Origin: Chitinophagaceae bacterium
GTDB taxonomy: Bacteria > Bacteroidota > Bacteroidia > Chitinophagales > Chitinophagaceae
Assembly: GCA_016787085.1 (NCBI GenBank)
Contig: JAEUVJ010000012.1
Coordinates: forward strand, 1 to 64,000
DNA: 64,000 nucleotides
Direction: 5' to 3'
Part shown: positions 36,007-44,369 of the stretch, in pieces
How the letters are laid out: the number at the start of each line of letters is the position of its first letter
Numbering within the stretch: the stretch's first letter is position 1
The notes under the pieces: model-generated
Database searches by the model: none
The model's input: the letters and a program-made list of their open reading frames with translations, nothing else
Told to the model about the DNA's origin: nothing
Program-made: the position numbers and the translations under genes

Positions 36007-36704
36007 AGATCAGGTGTGTGATAACAGACGACGAACCTATGGCCCGCAAAGGACTGCAGGGATACATAGAGAAGATTGATTTTCTCGAGCTGGCAGGCGT
36101 ATGCGAAGATGCTGTTCATCTGAATTCATTGCTGAAGCAACAACCGGTGCAATTGCTTTTTCTCGATATAGAAATGCCCTATATCACCGGCATCGAATTT
36201 CTGAAGAACCACCCTGACCCGCCCAAGGTGATCTTTACTACCGCCTATGAACAATACGCCCTGAAGGGATATGAGCTGGATGTGCTTGACTATTTGCTCA
36301 AACCCATTTCTTTTGAGCGGTTCCTGAAAGCGGCCAACAAGGCGTATGACTGGTTCCGGCCGGGGGATACCGTACAGCAGGATTACATCTTTGTAAAAGC
36401 CAATAATAAATTAGAAAAGATAGACCTTGCCGACATACTTTTTGCAGAGGCCATGGAGAATTATGTGGCTATTTACACGACGCAGCAAAAGATCATTGCC
36501 CTTACAACGCTGAAAGGGCTGCAGGAGAAATTGCCTGCCGCTTCCTTTATTCAATCCCATAAATCCTATATCATCAATATACGATCTGTCCGATCGGTGG
36601 AAGGAAACATCCTGAACATTGACAAATACCAGGTGCCAATCAGTAAATACCAGAAGGAAGAGGTGATGGAAAAAATGGTCAACAGCAAGCTGCTGAAAAA
36701 ATAA
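36003..36704 (+). CDS. LytTR response regulator
   Basis: A 233-residue regulator: receiver domain with acidic pocket ITDDEP and phosphoacceptor Asp55 in LLFLDIEMP, then conserved Thr/Lys positions (FTTAYEQYALKGYE, LLKPIS), a linker and a C-terminal LytTR DNA-binding domain (IFVKANNKLEKIDLADILF...SFIQSHKSYIINI). It acts with the kinase encoded immediately upstream. No candidate LytTR direct-repeat binding site is obvious before 33745. Confidence 0.93.
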   Translation: MKIRCVITDDEPMARKGLQGYIEKIDFLELAGVCEDAVHLNSLLKQQPVQLLFLDIEMPYITGIEFLKNHPDPPKVIFTTAYEQYALKGYELDVLDYLLKPISFERFLKAANKAYDWFRPGDTVQQDYIFVKANNKLEKIDLADILFAEAMENYVAIYTTQQKIIALTTLKGLQEKLPAASFIQSHKSYIINIRSVRSVEGNILNIDKYQVPISKYQKEEVMEKMVNSKLLKK

Positions 36705-36776
36705 TACAAAATTTTACCGGCGGTGTGGGTGATCTGCCTGTTTCACTTATCTTGAAAGCTTAATCAGATCACCAAC

Positions 36777-37865
36777 ATGAAGAAAATCGCTTATTTGTTT
36801 TGCCTGCTCTTACCGGTTTGCGGTTACACGCAATCGAATCCCAAAATGGATTTTGAGACCTACAACCCGCCTTCCACACTGGTAGTGCCTGAACATAAAG
36901 TAACAAAGGCCAAATTCCCTTTTATTGACGTACACAATCACCAGTTCCAGATGCCTACGATGGACCTGGGCAACCTGATCAAAGAAATGGATAAGCTCAA
37001 TATGAAAGTAATGGTGAACCTGAGCGGGCAAAGCGGTGAGACATTGAAAAAGTCAGTTGCCAATATAAAAGAAAATCATCCCAAACGTTTTATCGTTTTC
37101 GCCAATGTAGATTTCAGGAGGGTAGGAGAGGATGGCTGGGGCGAAAAGGCCGCACAGCAACTGGAAGAGGATGTAAAGAGCGGTGCCAACGGGTTGAAGA
37201 TATACAAGAGCCTTGGTTTCTCCGTCAATGATATCAATGGGAAAAGGGTAACGATAGACGATCCCCGTCTTGATCCTGTCTGGAAAAAAGCCGGCGAGCT
37301 GAAGATACCTGTACTGATCCATACGGCAGATCCCAAACCTTTCTGGCAGCCGATGGACGATAAGAATGAACGCTGGCTGGAACTGGCATTGAACCCTAAC
37401 CGGAAAAGAGGTGACACCAGCCCTGCTCCCTGGGATACTTTGATAACCGAACAGCACCGCATGTTCAAAAAACACCCGAAGACAACTTTTATTGCCGCCC
37501 ATTTTGGCTGGTATCCCAACGACCTGGCAAAGCTTGGGCAATTACTGGACGAAATGCCTAATGTGGTCGTGGAGTTCGGAGCGGTGATCGCCGAGCTTGG
37601 CAGGCAGCCACGGACGGCCAAACAATTTTTTACCAAATACCAGGACCGGATATTGTTTGGTAAGGATAGCTGGGTGCCGGATGAATACGCCACTTATTTC
37701 CGTGTATTGGAATCAGAGGATGAGTATTTCCCTTATCACAAAAAATACCATGCTTTCTGGGCGATGTATGGTATGGGACTGCCTGATGCGATTTTGAAGA
37801 AAGTGTATTATAAAAATGCATTGCGCATCATTCCTAATATTGACAAAACTCTATTTCCGGATTAG
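36777..37865 (+). CDS. Secreted amidohydrolase-2 family hydrolase
   Basis: A 362-residue protein with signal peptide (MKKIAYLFCLLLPVCGYTQ). The TIM-barrel metal-dependent hydrolase pattern is present: FIDVHNHQF, GANGLKIYKSLGF, IPVLIHTADP, TTFIAAHFGW and FGKDSWVPDEY. Related proteins are decarboxylases or hydrolases; a predicted periplasmic location is unusual for the decarboxylases and points to hydrolysis of an extracellular substrate. It converges on the sulfatase gene with a gap of 3 bases, so the two may belong to a common catabolic set. Confidence 0.87.
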   Translation: MKKIAYLFCLLLPVCGYTQSNPKMDFETYNPPSTLVVPEHKVTKAKFPFIDVHNHQFQMPTMDLGNLIKEMDKLNMKVMVNLSGQSGETLKKSVANIKENHPKRFIVFANVDFRRVGEDGWGEKAAQQLEEDVKSGANGLKIYKSLGFSVNDINGKRVTIDDPRLDPVWKKAGELKIPVLIHTADPKPFWQPMDDKNERWLELALNPNRKRGDTSPAPWDTLITEQHRMFKKHPKTTFIAAHFGWYPNDLAKLGQLLDEMPNVVVEFGAVIAELGRQPRTAKQFFTKYQDRILFGKDSWVPDEYATYFRVLESEDEYFPYHKKYHAFWAMYGMGLPDAILKKVYYKNALRIIPNIDKTLFPD

Positions 37866-37868
37866 CAA

Positions 37869-39179
37869 TCATTTTCCAAGTGGTACCGGTTCTAGAACAG
37901 TTTTTTCCCAATCACTGTATTTTTGTTTCAGCCTGATAAAAATATCTTTCTGTTCTTCTTTCAGGTTATTCATCTCGCCAGGATCGGCTGAAATATGGAA
38001 AAGATATTCTCCTTTCTCGTCTTTTAAATACTTCCAGTCACCATCCCGTATCGCTTTCTGTTTGCGGCGCTGAAATATCCTCCAGTAAAATGTTCTTTCA
38101 ACCATGTTCTTTTTGCCTGTACAAACCGGCATGAGGTCAATACCATCCAAAGGGAAACCGGGATGTGGCTTTGCTTTAGCCAAAGCCAGTATCGTGGCTG
38201 TCCAGTCCATGGTAATAGCTGGCTGGTTGGTTATAGTATTAGCCCGGATCTTCCCGGGCCAGCGGATGAAAGCCGGTACTCTTATTCCGCCTTCCCATAA
38301 CTGCATCTTGCTTTTCTGGTACATACCCATATCAGAAAACCTTTCACCACCGTTATCACTGGTGAAAATAATCACGGTATTCCCGGAAAGCTTTTTTTCG
38401 TCCAGTGTTTTCATAATGCGTCCTATTGCATCATCCATACTTTTCACCATCGAAGCATATATTTCCCGGGAGCCCCCTTTCCTCCAGTTTGAATCATTCA
38501 ATGGATACGCTTTATCACCCGGGCCCTGCCAGGGCCAGTGCGGGGCGCTGAACATAAGACTGATAAAAAATGGTTTAGTGTGTGGCTGACCCAGTATCTT
38601 AATAGTTCTTTCTGCCAGCAGGTCTGTTAGGTAACCTTCTTTGATAACCGGCTTATCATTCTCGTACAGGTCAATATTGCCTGACGGGTCAGTGTGGGTA
38701 ATATGGTCAACTGCGCCGCCATTGAAGCCAAAGAATTCATCAAACCCGTTTTTCAACGGGCTCATGGCAGGTGAAAAACCTAAATGCCATTTGCCAATAA
38801 GATAAGTTTTATAACCGCTGTTCTTTATGAGGGTGGCAATGGTAGGATAATCCGGGCTTAACCCCGCAAGGCTGTCTTTGGCTATCCAGTCAATCGGTTC
38901 GAGCAGGCCCACAGGTGTACGGGCAGGGTAGCGGCCCGTCATGAATGCTGTACGTGTAGGTGTGCAAACCGGGGCCCCTGCATACGCATGGGTAAATTTT
39001 ATACCCTGTGCAGCCAGTTTGTCCAGGTTGGGGGTTTGGTAATCTTTACGGCCATAGCCACCCAGGTCAGCATACCCGAGATCGTCTGCCATGATGTAAA
39101 TGATATTCGGTCTTCCCTGTGCCGAACTGAGACATGTAATGAAAAGTAAAACAGGAAGGAAAAAGGAGGCAATACCCAT
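37869..39179 (-). CDS. Secreted sulfatase
   Basis: A 436-residue sulfatase. I place the start at the ATG at 39177-39179 because the signal peptide begins there ([20 protein letters not shown]). Active site: [13 protein letters not shown] near residue 31 and the formylglycine motif [13 protein letters not shown] with Cys72, fitting CxPx[14 protein letters not shown] supplies later metal ligands. It should need the formylglycine-generating enzyme, which is not in this window. Secreted sulfatases of Bacteroidota remove sulfate groups from polysaccharides or small esters. Next to an amidohydrolase; there is no SusC/SusD pair, so it is not part of a typical polysaccharide utilisation locus. Confidence 0.92.
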   Translation of the reverse strand: MGIASFFLPVLLFITCLSSAQGRPNIIYIMADDLGYADLGGYGRKDYQTPNLDKLAAQGIKFTHAYAGAPVCTPTRTAFMTGRYPARTPVGLLEPIDWIAKDSLAGLSPDYPTIATLIKNSGYKTYLIGKWHLGFSPAMSPLKNGFDEFFGFNGGAVDHITHTDPSGNIDLYENDKPVIKEGYLTDLLAERTIKILGQPHTKPFFISLMFSAPHWPWQGPGDKAYPLNDSNWRKGGSREIYASMVKSMDDAIGRIMKTLDEKKLSGNTVIIFTSDNGGERFSDMGMYQKSKMQLWEGGIRVPAFIRWPGKIRANTITNQPAITMDWTATILALAKAKPHPGFPLDGIDLMPVCTGKKNMVERTFYWRIFQRRKQKAIRDGDWKYLKDEKGEYLFHISADPGEMNNLKEEQKDIFIRLKQKYSDWEKTVLEPVPLGK

Positions 39180-39488
39180 AACAGGCGGTTTAAGAACAGT
39201 AAGGTAATATAGTTTTCGATGACACAGGATCATAATGGGTTCTATACTTACCGCTGTCCGGCTCACCGGTATTAGCTGTTACGGGTAATTGTGCTGATGA
39301 GTTTCTTCCCGGTATCAGTGCTTCTATCCCGGTCATAAAGGTATCGTTGCTATAGGCGCAGTAGTCCCAAATCCGTATTCTCCCCCCGGATTCAGCGTGT
39401 TGGTTACATCCTTTGTCAATGCCATTCCCGGTTGTAAAGTACATTGTATCGTTACCGGGCTATCTGTTCGGGGCCCTTTTGCAGCAGC

Positions 39489-39757
39489 TTTTCATTGGGA
39501 AAAAGGGGTTTTCAGCTCCTGATGCACCCATACACGATAGCTTTAAAACAACGGTATCAACCCGGTTTTCATTGGGGAAAACAGGTCTTCATACCACCGG
39601 CAGGAGAGCATTTGCCAATGATTTTTATAGTTAGCCGGTTCCTGCGATCAGCCGGCAAAAGCGCCGGATACTCTGCCGCAGGGCCTTTTTCATTGGGAAA
39701 ACTGTCACCGGGTATGGTATTCTCATTGGAGGTTGCTCACATTTTCCCAATGAAAAC
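39489..39757. repeat. Cluster of palindromic CATTGGG sites upstream of the SWIB/H1 gene
   Basis: Related copies of TTTTCATTGGGAAAA occur at 39489-39503, 39566-39581 (one extra G), 39687-39701 and, inverted, at 39742-39756; a degenerate copy (TTCTCATTGGAGG) is at 39720-39732. Each good copy is itself a palindrome of the form TTTTC-N5/6-GAAAA. Spacings are about 77, 121, 33 and 22 bases, so this is not a tandem repeat or CRISPR. The arrangement resembles an array of operator sites. Confidence 0.7.
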
Positions 39758-39783
39758 GTGTATAAAAAAAAGTGTTCTCACTA

Positions 39784-39811
39784 TTTGGAAGTCAGAAATA
39801 ATCTATATTTG
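39784..39811 (+). promoter_or_regulatory. Promoter of the SWIB/H1-like gene
   Basis: TTTG at 39784-39787 and TATATTTG at 39804-39811, 16 bases apart, fitting the Bacteroidota sigma-A pattern. The predicted start of transcription is about 40 bases before the ATG at 39857 and 27 bases after the last palindromic site. Confidence 0.65.
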
Positions 39812-39856
39812 GCACAGGTAAAAATGAATACCCATTAAAAATCTAAATTAAAAACA

Positions 39857-40222
39857 ATGGCAAAAAAAACAGCTAAAAAGAAAGCAGCTAAGAAAGCCGC
39901 CAAAAAACCAGCCGCTAAGAAAGCCGTAAAAAAAGCAGCTAAGAAAAAACCGGCTAAGAAAAAATCAGCCCGTAAACCGAATGCAGCCTTTATGAAAGCG
40001 CTTACTCCCAGCGCAGACCTCGCAGCAGTAGTAGGAGCCAAACCGCTTCCCCGCACTGAAGTAGTGAAAAAATTGTGGGCTTATATCAAAGCCAACAAAC
40101 TGCAGGATGCCAAGAACAGACGCAACGTAAATGCTGATGCCAAACTGAAACCGATCTTCGGTGGCAAGGCACAGGTATCTATGTTTGATATGGCAAAGCT
40201 CATTTCAAAACACCTGAAATAG
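39857..40222 (+). CDS. Histone-H1-like Lys/Ala-rich tail fused to a SWIB/MDM2 domain
   Basis: A 121-residue protein. The first 40 residues are a Lys/Ala/Pro repeat of the KKAAKK type, as in the C-terminal tails of histone H1 and in bacterial H1-like proteins. The rest is a SWIB/MDM2 domain: PLPRTEVVKKLWAYIKANKL then NADAKLKPIFGGKAQVSMFD. The tail should bind DNA; SWIB domains mediate protein contacts in chromatin remodelling complexes of eukaryotes and are found in chlamydiae and Bacteroidota with little known role. The gene has a good promoter, an unusual palindrome cluster upstream and a strong terminator, so it is probably well expressed and regulated as a single gene. Confidence 0.93.
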   Translation: MAKKTAKKKAAKKAAKKPAAKKAVKKAAKKKPAKKKSARKPNAAFMKALTPSADLAAVVGAKPLPRTEVVKKLWAYIKANKLQDAKNRRNVNADAKLKPIFGGKAQVSMFDMAKLISKHLK

Positions 40223-40245
40223 TCATAGCGACTTCAACGTATAAC

Positions 40246-40268
40246 GGGCCTCGTAAGAGGCCCTTTTT
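40246..40268 (+). terminator. Intrinsic terminator of the SWIB/H1 gene
   Basis: Perfect 7-bp stem GGGCCTC / GAGGCCC (40246-40263) with the tetraloop GTAA, followed by five T. Confidence 0.92.
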
Positions 40269-40341
40269 ATTTGTACCCCTTTCCTGGAAATGTTTTTACC
40301 TTTAGTATAGCTCTTTATTCATTCACCCAAAATCTTGCTAT

Positions 40342-40788
40342 ATGACAGTTATTGAACGTATCGGCAACTGGGGTGACACGCATCATCCCCGCTGGGTTGA
40401 CATTATCCGCATGGCCCTTGGCCTCTTTCTCTGCTACAAGGGCATTGATTTTCTCCGCAACATGAGCGAAGTAGAAGGCCTCGTTGGCACTAATCTGCCT
40501 TTCAGTTCTTTTGTATTGGTGCTGGTGGTGCATTACGTGGTCTTTGCCCACCTCATGGGAGGTATCCTGCTGGCGCTCGGTACCATGACAAGACTGGCCT
40601 GCTTAGTGCAGATTCCCATCCTGATCGGGGCGGTGATCTTTATCAATTCTTCTTCGGGTTTCTTCAAACCATTCTCAGAGCTTGGCCTTTCTATTCTTGT
40701 ACTGGCATTGCTGATCTGGTTCCTCGTCGTGGGCAACGGGCCCTGGTCGGTGGATAAGCTGATGGGTGAGGAGAAGAAGAAAGCCTGA
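40342..40788 (+). CDS. DoxX-family membrane protein
   Basis: A 148-residue protein with four spans (IIRMALGLFLCYKGIDFL, FVLVLVVHYVVFAHLMGGILLALG, LVQIPILIGAVIFI, LGLSILVLALLIWFLVV), which fits the DoxX/DoxD-like small membrane family. Members are linked to quinone or thiosulfate redox and stress, with no firm function here. The C-terminal end (EEKKKA and stop) is part of a repeat: about 96 bases starting at 40771 recur at 42688-42783. Confidence 0.85.
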   Translation: MTVIERIGNWGDTHHPRWVDIIRMALGLFLCYKGIDFLRNMSEVEGLVGTNLPFSSFVLVLVVHYVVFAHLMGGILLALGTMTRLACLVQIPILIGAVIFINSSSGFFKPFSELGLSILVLALLIWFLVVGNGPWSVDKLMGEEKKKA

Positions 40789-40868
40789 GATGTTTGATGG
40801 AAAATAAATTTATACTGCGGAGGTATATCCTTTCGCAGGTAATTCTTTATTCTGTGTGATTGATGAAA
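40771..40868 (+). repeat. Repeat A, copy 1 (covers the DoxX gene 3' end)
   Basis: About 98 bases, roughly 90 percent identical to 42688-42783, including the last codons of the DoxX gene and 80 bases of following spacer (for example the stretch TATATCCTTTCGCAGGTAAT). Copy 2 therefore carries a relic of the DoxX gene end and shows the direction of the duplication. Confidence 0.85.
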
Positions 40869-40896
40869 GAAAGCGCCAATCATGCTCATATGATGG

Positions 40897-41166
40897 TTAA
40901 GAGTTACAGTTTGGAAACCAAACACCTTGCCTGGCCACTACGCCCATATTCGGAATGACGTGATTTTGGTCTAATTCTGTTATGTTTATGTTCTCGACAA
41001 CTTCTGCTCTGTCAACTTCATCATCAGAAATATGTTGCCATCCTAATCTTCGAAGCTCTTCCTTTGCAATTGTTTTGGCCTGAATAGCAGTAAAAGCAGT
41101 TACTCCCAGATTCTTTGGGCCACGCCTGTTTTCAGGACAAATAACTAACCAATATCTATTTAGCAT
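40897..41166 (-). CDS. 89-residue protein of unknown function in an A-B module
   Basis: A small soluble protein (MLNRYWLVICPENRRGPKNL...) with a helical middle (FTAIQAKTIAKEELRRLGW) and an acidic segment (ISDDEVDRAEVVENI); ending VARQGVWFPNCNS. No signal peptide or membrane span. I do not recognise a family; the N-terminus resembles short accessory proteins found scattered in many proteobacteria and Bacteroidota. It sits between repeat A copy 1 and repeat B copy 1, on the minus strand, just as the unrelated DUF2200 gene sits between the second copies. Confidence 0.6.
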   Translation of the reverse strand: MLNRYWLVICPENRRGPKNLGVTAFTAIQAKTIAKEELRRLGWQHISDDEVDRAEVVENINITELDQNHVIPNMGVVARQGVWFPNCNS

Positions 41167-41205
41167 AAATAGGTAATCGAAAATTTTGTACAGAGGCGGT
41201 TAGTA

Positions 41206-41279
41206 AAAAACTATTTGTAACTGTTGAATAAAAATACAGAAAACCAGGTAACAGCTAAGGAGTAAAATTTGTCTGCACG
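41206..41279 (+). repeat. Repeat B, copy 1
   Basis: 74 bases aligning without gaps to 43314-43387, about 74 percent identical, with an 18-base perfect core (TGAATAAAAATACAGAAA). Most differences are transitions. It lies 40 bases upstream of the start of the minus-strand gene 40897-41166. Confidence 0.75.
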
Positions 41280-41537
41280 ATAAACAGCATACCCCGACTT
41301 TTATAGCAGCGGTTATTAGAACACAGCCTGATAAATGACCTGCATTTGTCTTCATTACACCTCTCTACCGAATATGGGTGAGACTGTTCTTTTCTGCCAT
41401 TCTCCACCTTATTTTAGCATCAGCATTTGAAATTTCACTTACTGCAGTAATTCCGGAGGTCTCCAATGTATCGTACCCATATGCCTTGTTTTTGGGCAGG
41501 GATGTTTATATATCATTTACTGTTAAAATAAATTTTT

Positions 41538-42563
41538 ATGAAACTAGCATATTCATGGGTAGCCTTATTTGTATTGCTTTCCACCGGTTGCAAAAAAGAA
41601 TTGCAGCCTGCGCCATCGGATAACGATGCGATTACACAGACAGATGACTATACCATTTGCACCAGTCAATGGGCAAGCAATATCAGTTATGAAGCAACAA
41701 CGCCGCAGTTCTTCTTTGTATATGATAACAAATACTATGCACCGCAGAATGCCGGTGCGCCGAACGGTGATATGCAGGTGCATATTTTTGATGGAACGAA
41801 TTGGACGCATATTCCGTGCGAAGTACCTCTTTTCAGCAACATTCATAATTTCGCTTTTGTAGTTGGTTCAAAAGGGTATGCGGCCCGTTGCAGCAGCAAT
41901 GGTACCAATAGATTCTATGAGTATAATTTCGCTACCAACACCTGGACACGCAAAGCCGATTTTCCCGGCACCGGGTATTATGGTTTTGCCACATTCAATA
42001 TTGGTACCAAAGGGTATGTAGCCGGCGGATCTGGCATTGATGGTATGGTCAGTGAAGTATGGGAATACAACCCCTCTTCCAATACCTGGCGGGCAAGAGC
42101 AAGCTTGCCACAGGTACGCTCAGCAGCCAGCGGTTTCGCATTTGGAGGCAAAGGCTATGTTGTAAATGGTATGTATTATGCCTACTCAGGACTTCACCGG
42201 TCCTTAATGGAATACGATCCGGTCAGCAATTCATGGGCAACAAAATCAACATTCCCCGGGCCTGGCCGGCTGGACAGCAAAGTATTCGTGATAGATGATT
42301 ATGTGTATATCGGCGGCGGACACAGGTTTAACCCCACAATGCCATTTACTGATTATTACAGGTACGACCCTGCCGGCAACAACTGGACAAGTGTAAAAGA
42401 CGCACCGGTATCAGAGTTCATGGATAATGGATTCTCCATAAATGGAAAGGGCTATGCGGTATATTGGCCCGGCAACGGGCAGGGTGCCAGAATGGTGAAG
42501 TTCTATCCGCGGGTGTGCGGACCTTTTGTACAACAGGCCAATGCCGGCTATACCGGTAATTGA
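41538..42563 (+). CDS. Kelch-repeat lipoprotein
   Basis: A 341-residue lipoprotein (lipobox STGC, Cys18) made of about five Kelch-like beta-propeller blades, each with a Gly-rich turn and YxYxxxxNTW pattern: FYEYNFATNTWTRKADF, VWEYNPSSNTWRARASL, LMEYDPVSNSWATKSTF and YYRYDPAGNNWTSVKDA. Such propellers bind proteins or sugars; many Bacteroidota encode surface-exposed ones of unknown ligand. It is the only plus-strand gene in this accessory stretch and lies between the two A-gene-B modules. Confidence 0.85.
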   Translation: MKLAYSWVALFVLLSTGCKKELQPAPSDNDAITQTDDYTICTSQWASNISYEATTPQFFFVYDNKYYAPQNAGAPNGDMQVHIFDGTNWTHIPCEVPLFSNIHNFAFVVGSKGYAARCSSNGTNRFYEYNFATNTWTRKADFPGTGYYGFATFNIGTKGYVAGGSGIDGMVSEVWEYNPSSNTWRARASLPQVRSAASGFAFGGKGYVVNGMYYAYSGLHRSLMEYDPVSNSWATKSTFPGPGRLDSKVFVIDDYVYIGGGHRFNPTMPFTDYYRYDPAGNNWTSVKDAPVSEFMDNGFSINGKGYAVYWPGNGQGARMVKFYPRVCGPFVQQANAGYTGN

Positions 42564-42654
42564 CAGGACATGAAGTCAAACCTGCGCCATCCTAATAAGG
42601 TAATGTATGAACCCGTCATACCGGCGATCCTTTGATAGCAATTTTTGGTTCCGT

Positions 42655-42682
42655 GTGGTTGGTGAAGGGGAACACCAACCAC
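42655..42682. other. Perfect hairpin next to repeat A copy 2
   Basis: 10-bp perfect stem GTGGTTGGTG / CACCAACCAC with an 8-nt loop, ending 5 bases before repeat A copy 2. Two related sequences with the same left arm (GTGTGATTGATG near 40854 and GTGTTGTTGGTG near 42769) end both copies of repeat A. Confidence 0.7.
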
Positions 42683-42687
42683 GGTGT

Positions 42688-42783
42688 GAGAAGAAGAAAG
42701 CCTGAGATAGTTGATGAAATAAATTTATGCTGCGGAGGTATATCCTTTCGCAGGTAATTCTTTATTCTGTGTTGTTGGTGAAA
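42688..42783 (+). repeat. Repeat A, copy 2
   Basis: About 96 bases matching 40771-40868, with single-base changes and one short gap. It contains a fossil of the DoxX gene end (AGAAGAAGAAAGCCTGA) although no DoxX gene is here. Confidence 0.85.
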
Positions 42784-42879
42784 ACAAATCCAGCCACAGT
42801 ATTCTTTTCATGGCGCTTTACATAAGAACTCATTGCTGGTAGCAGTGTTTCTTCCTGCTCTGTCGTTCGTCATTCGCTT

Positions 42880-43245
42880 TTACGCAACCCGTAAGATCTT
42901 TTCCATCTTTCTGCCTTTGGCCAATTCGTCCACCAGCTTATCTAAATACCTTGCCTGCCTTGTTAAAGGGTTTTCAATTTCCTCTATCCGGTAGCCACAG
43001 ATTACGCCAGTAATTAATTTAGCATTGGGGTTCAGTTTTGCTCTCTTAAAGAATGTTTCAAAAGTTACTTTCTCGTCAATGAGTTCTTGCAGTTTTTTGT
43101 CGCCAAAGCCGGTCAGCCACTCTATCACCTGGTGTAATTCTTTTTTTGTCCTGCCTTTACTCTCCACTTTTGTGATATAGTGCGGGTATACCGATGCGAA
43201 TATCATTTTTGCTATTCGCTGATCGTGTTCGGGAGTTGTTTTCAT
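42880..43245 (-). CDS. DUF2200 family protein
   Basis: A 121-residue cytoplasmic protein matching DUF2200: [34 protein letters not shown]...[43 protein letters not shown]. The family is small, widespread in Bacteroidota, Firmicutes and some proteobacteria and has no known function. It occupies the same place in the second A-B module as the unknown 89-residue gene in the first. Confidence 0.85.
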   Translation of the reverse strand: MKTTPEHDQRIAKMIFASVYPHYITKVESKGRTKKELHQVIEWLTGFGDKKLQELIDEKVTFETFFKRAKLNPNAKLITGVICGYRIEEIENPLTRQARYLDKLVDELAKGRKMEKILRVA

Positions 43246-43313
43246 GCCTTATGATTTAATGTACCGACTTTACAAACTGTCGGGTCGGGCGGTCGTCTGA
43301 CGACAGCCTGTGA

Positions 43314-43387
43314 TAAAACTATTCGCAGGTGCTGAATAAAAATACAGAAATCCGGGCAACAGTTGAAGGATGAAATTTGCCTGCGCC
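43314..43387 (+). repeat. Repeat B, copy 2
   Basis: 74 bases matching 41206-41279 (see that entry). It lies 69 bases upstream of the DUF2200 start, the same relative position as copy 1 with respect to its gene. Confidence 0.75.
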
Positions 43388-43396
43388 GGGCAGAAA

Positions 43397-43544
43397 AATA
43401 AGGTTTATCCACCCTGTTAATAAATTTTCTACTAAGGTTTGCCTGGCAATGTGATAAGGTTGATTCAGTAGTAACAACCTGTCTCCGGTGTGGTTGCGGC
43501 CGGACCTTAGTAGAAACCAACCTGCCGGTTACGCTGACCTTATT
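43397..43544. other. Nested inverted repeats in a 400-base gap
   Basis: In the gap 43246-43652 three pairs of inverted repeats are nested: AATAAGGT (43397-43404) with ACCTTATT (43537-43544); a 13-bp perfect pair TTTCTACTAAGGT (43426-43438) and ACCTTAGTAGAAA (43504-43516); and AGGTTG (43457-43462) with CAACCT (43475-43480). No gene is seen. It could be a folded RNA or a recombination site; neither is shown. Confidence 0.5.
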
Positions 43545-43652
43545 ATGTTATTCTTAATCGCCACCGGACCGGAGACTCTTTGCGGTAGCTGGAAAGATCA
43601 GAGTTGACTGGTTTTTACACATTTCATGTTAGCTGTACTACATTAACTGATA

Positions 43653-44369
43653 TCAGGCAATTAAGCGAATTACAATATCCTCAACCAAATCATTCAAAAA
43701 AAATGCGGCTATCATTATAGTAACAGTTTTAATGGCAACTATCCACCATGGAATTGTTTTAAAAAAATTTATAAGCGTTATGATCATGTAAATTGTAAAC
43801 ACAGGAAATTCTACCAACCTGGTTTCCAAACGCGGATAAACTAACTTTGGTAAACTAATAATAGTGGCGACAAGAAAGATAAAAGACAATGTATATAGCA
43901 TCATTACGCCAATTTCGGCATAGTTATACTTTGTCTTATAAAACATGAGATAAGTTATCAATGCATAGGCCGGTACCAAAGCAATATAGGTTACTACCAT
44001 ATATTCGTGAAAGAACTTTGCTTCCGGAATAATGCCTGCGTGGTAATATTTTATTAGTGCACTGATAATCCAGTAGCGACTCAGCGCAGTAATTGTTGCA
44101 CAGATGAAAAACATTGAAAAAGGCCTCTGATGGATGCTTCGCTTACCTTCAATGTAGGTTCGTTGCATATGCCCGGGAGCAATAATCAATTGCTTTAAAG
44201 TAAATCCAAATCCTTTTTCTATGTGCGTAAAAAAATGAAGGATGTCACGCAAAAGCCCCTGGATAGTAATTCTTTTTACTTTATATGACTGGCCACATTG
44301 ATTACAGTAATTTCCCCGGCCTGAAGAGCCACATGATTTGCATACTTTAATATTATCGGAACCGGTCAT
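43653..44369 (-). CDS. DUF3667 membrane protein with N-terminal zinc ribbon
   Basis: A 238-residue protein of the DUF3667 family: a CKSCGSSGRGNYCNQCGQ zinc ribbon at residues 10-27, a conserved block GLLRDILHFFTHIEKGFGFTLKQL followed by PGHMQRTYIEGKR, and then about four membrane spans. Common in Bacteroidota, function unknown. Minus strand; it does not form an obvious operon with its neighbours. Confidence 0.87.
   Translation of the reverse strand: MTGSDNIKVCKSCGSSGRGNYCNQCGQSYKVKRITIQGLLRDILHFFTHIEKGFGFTLKQLIIAPGHMQRTYIEGKRSIHQRPFSMFFICATITALSRYWIISALIKYYHAGIIPEAKFFHEYMVVTYIALVPAYALITYLMFYKTKYNYAEIGVMMLYTLSFIFLVATIISLPKLVYPRLETRLVEFPVFTIYMIITLINFFKTIPWWIVAIKTVTIMIAAFFLNDLVEDIVIRLIA

Larger units (their letters stand above)
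39180..39856. other. Long non-coding region between sulfatase and SWIB/H1 genes
   Basis: About 680 bases without a supported gene between divergent transcription units. The half near the sulfatase shows nothing recognisable. The half near the SWIB/H1 gene carries five CATTGG-type palindromic sites (39489-39757) and a TTTG/TAnnTTTG promoter (39784-39811). Confidence 0.6.

Noticed and set aside
37869..39266. Longer start for the sulfatase at 39266
   Set aside because: The signal peptide begins at the ATG at 39177-39179; the upstream part is not signal-like.
39489..39757. CRISPR array
   Set aside because: Repeats are short (15 bases), palindromic, irregularly spaced, in both orientations and degenerate; no cas gene is in the window.
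39413..39821. Overlapping plus-strand frames in the region before the SWIB/H1 gene
   Set aside because: Their only repeated phrase (FSLGK) is just the translation of the palindromic TTTTCATTGGGAAAA sites; no other coding sign.
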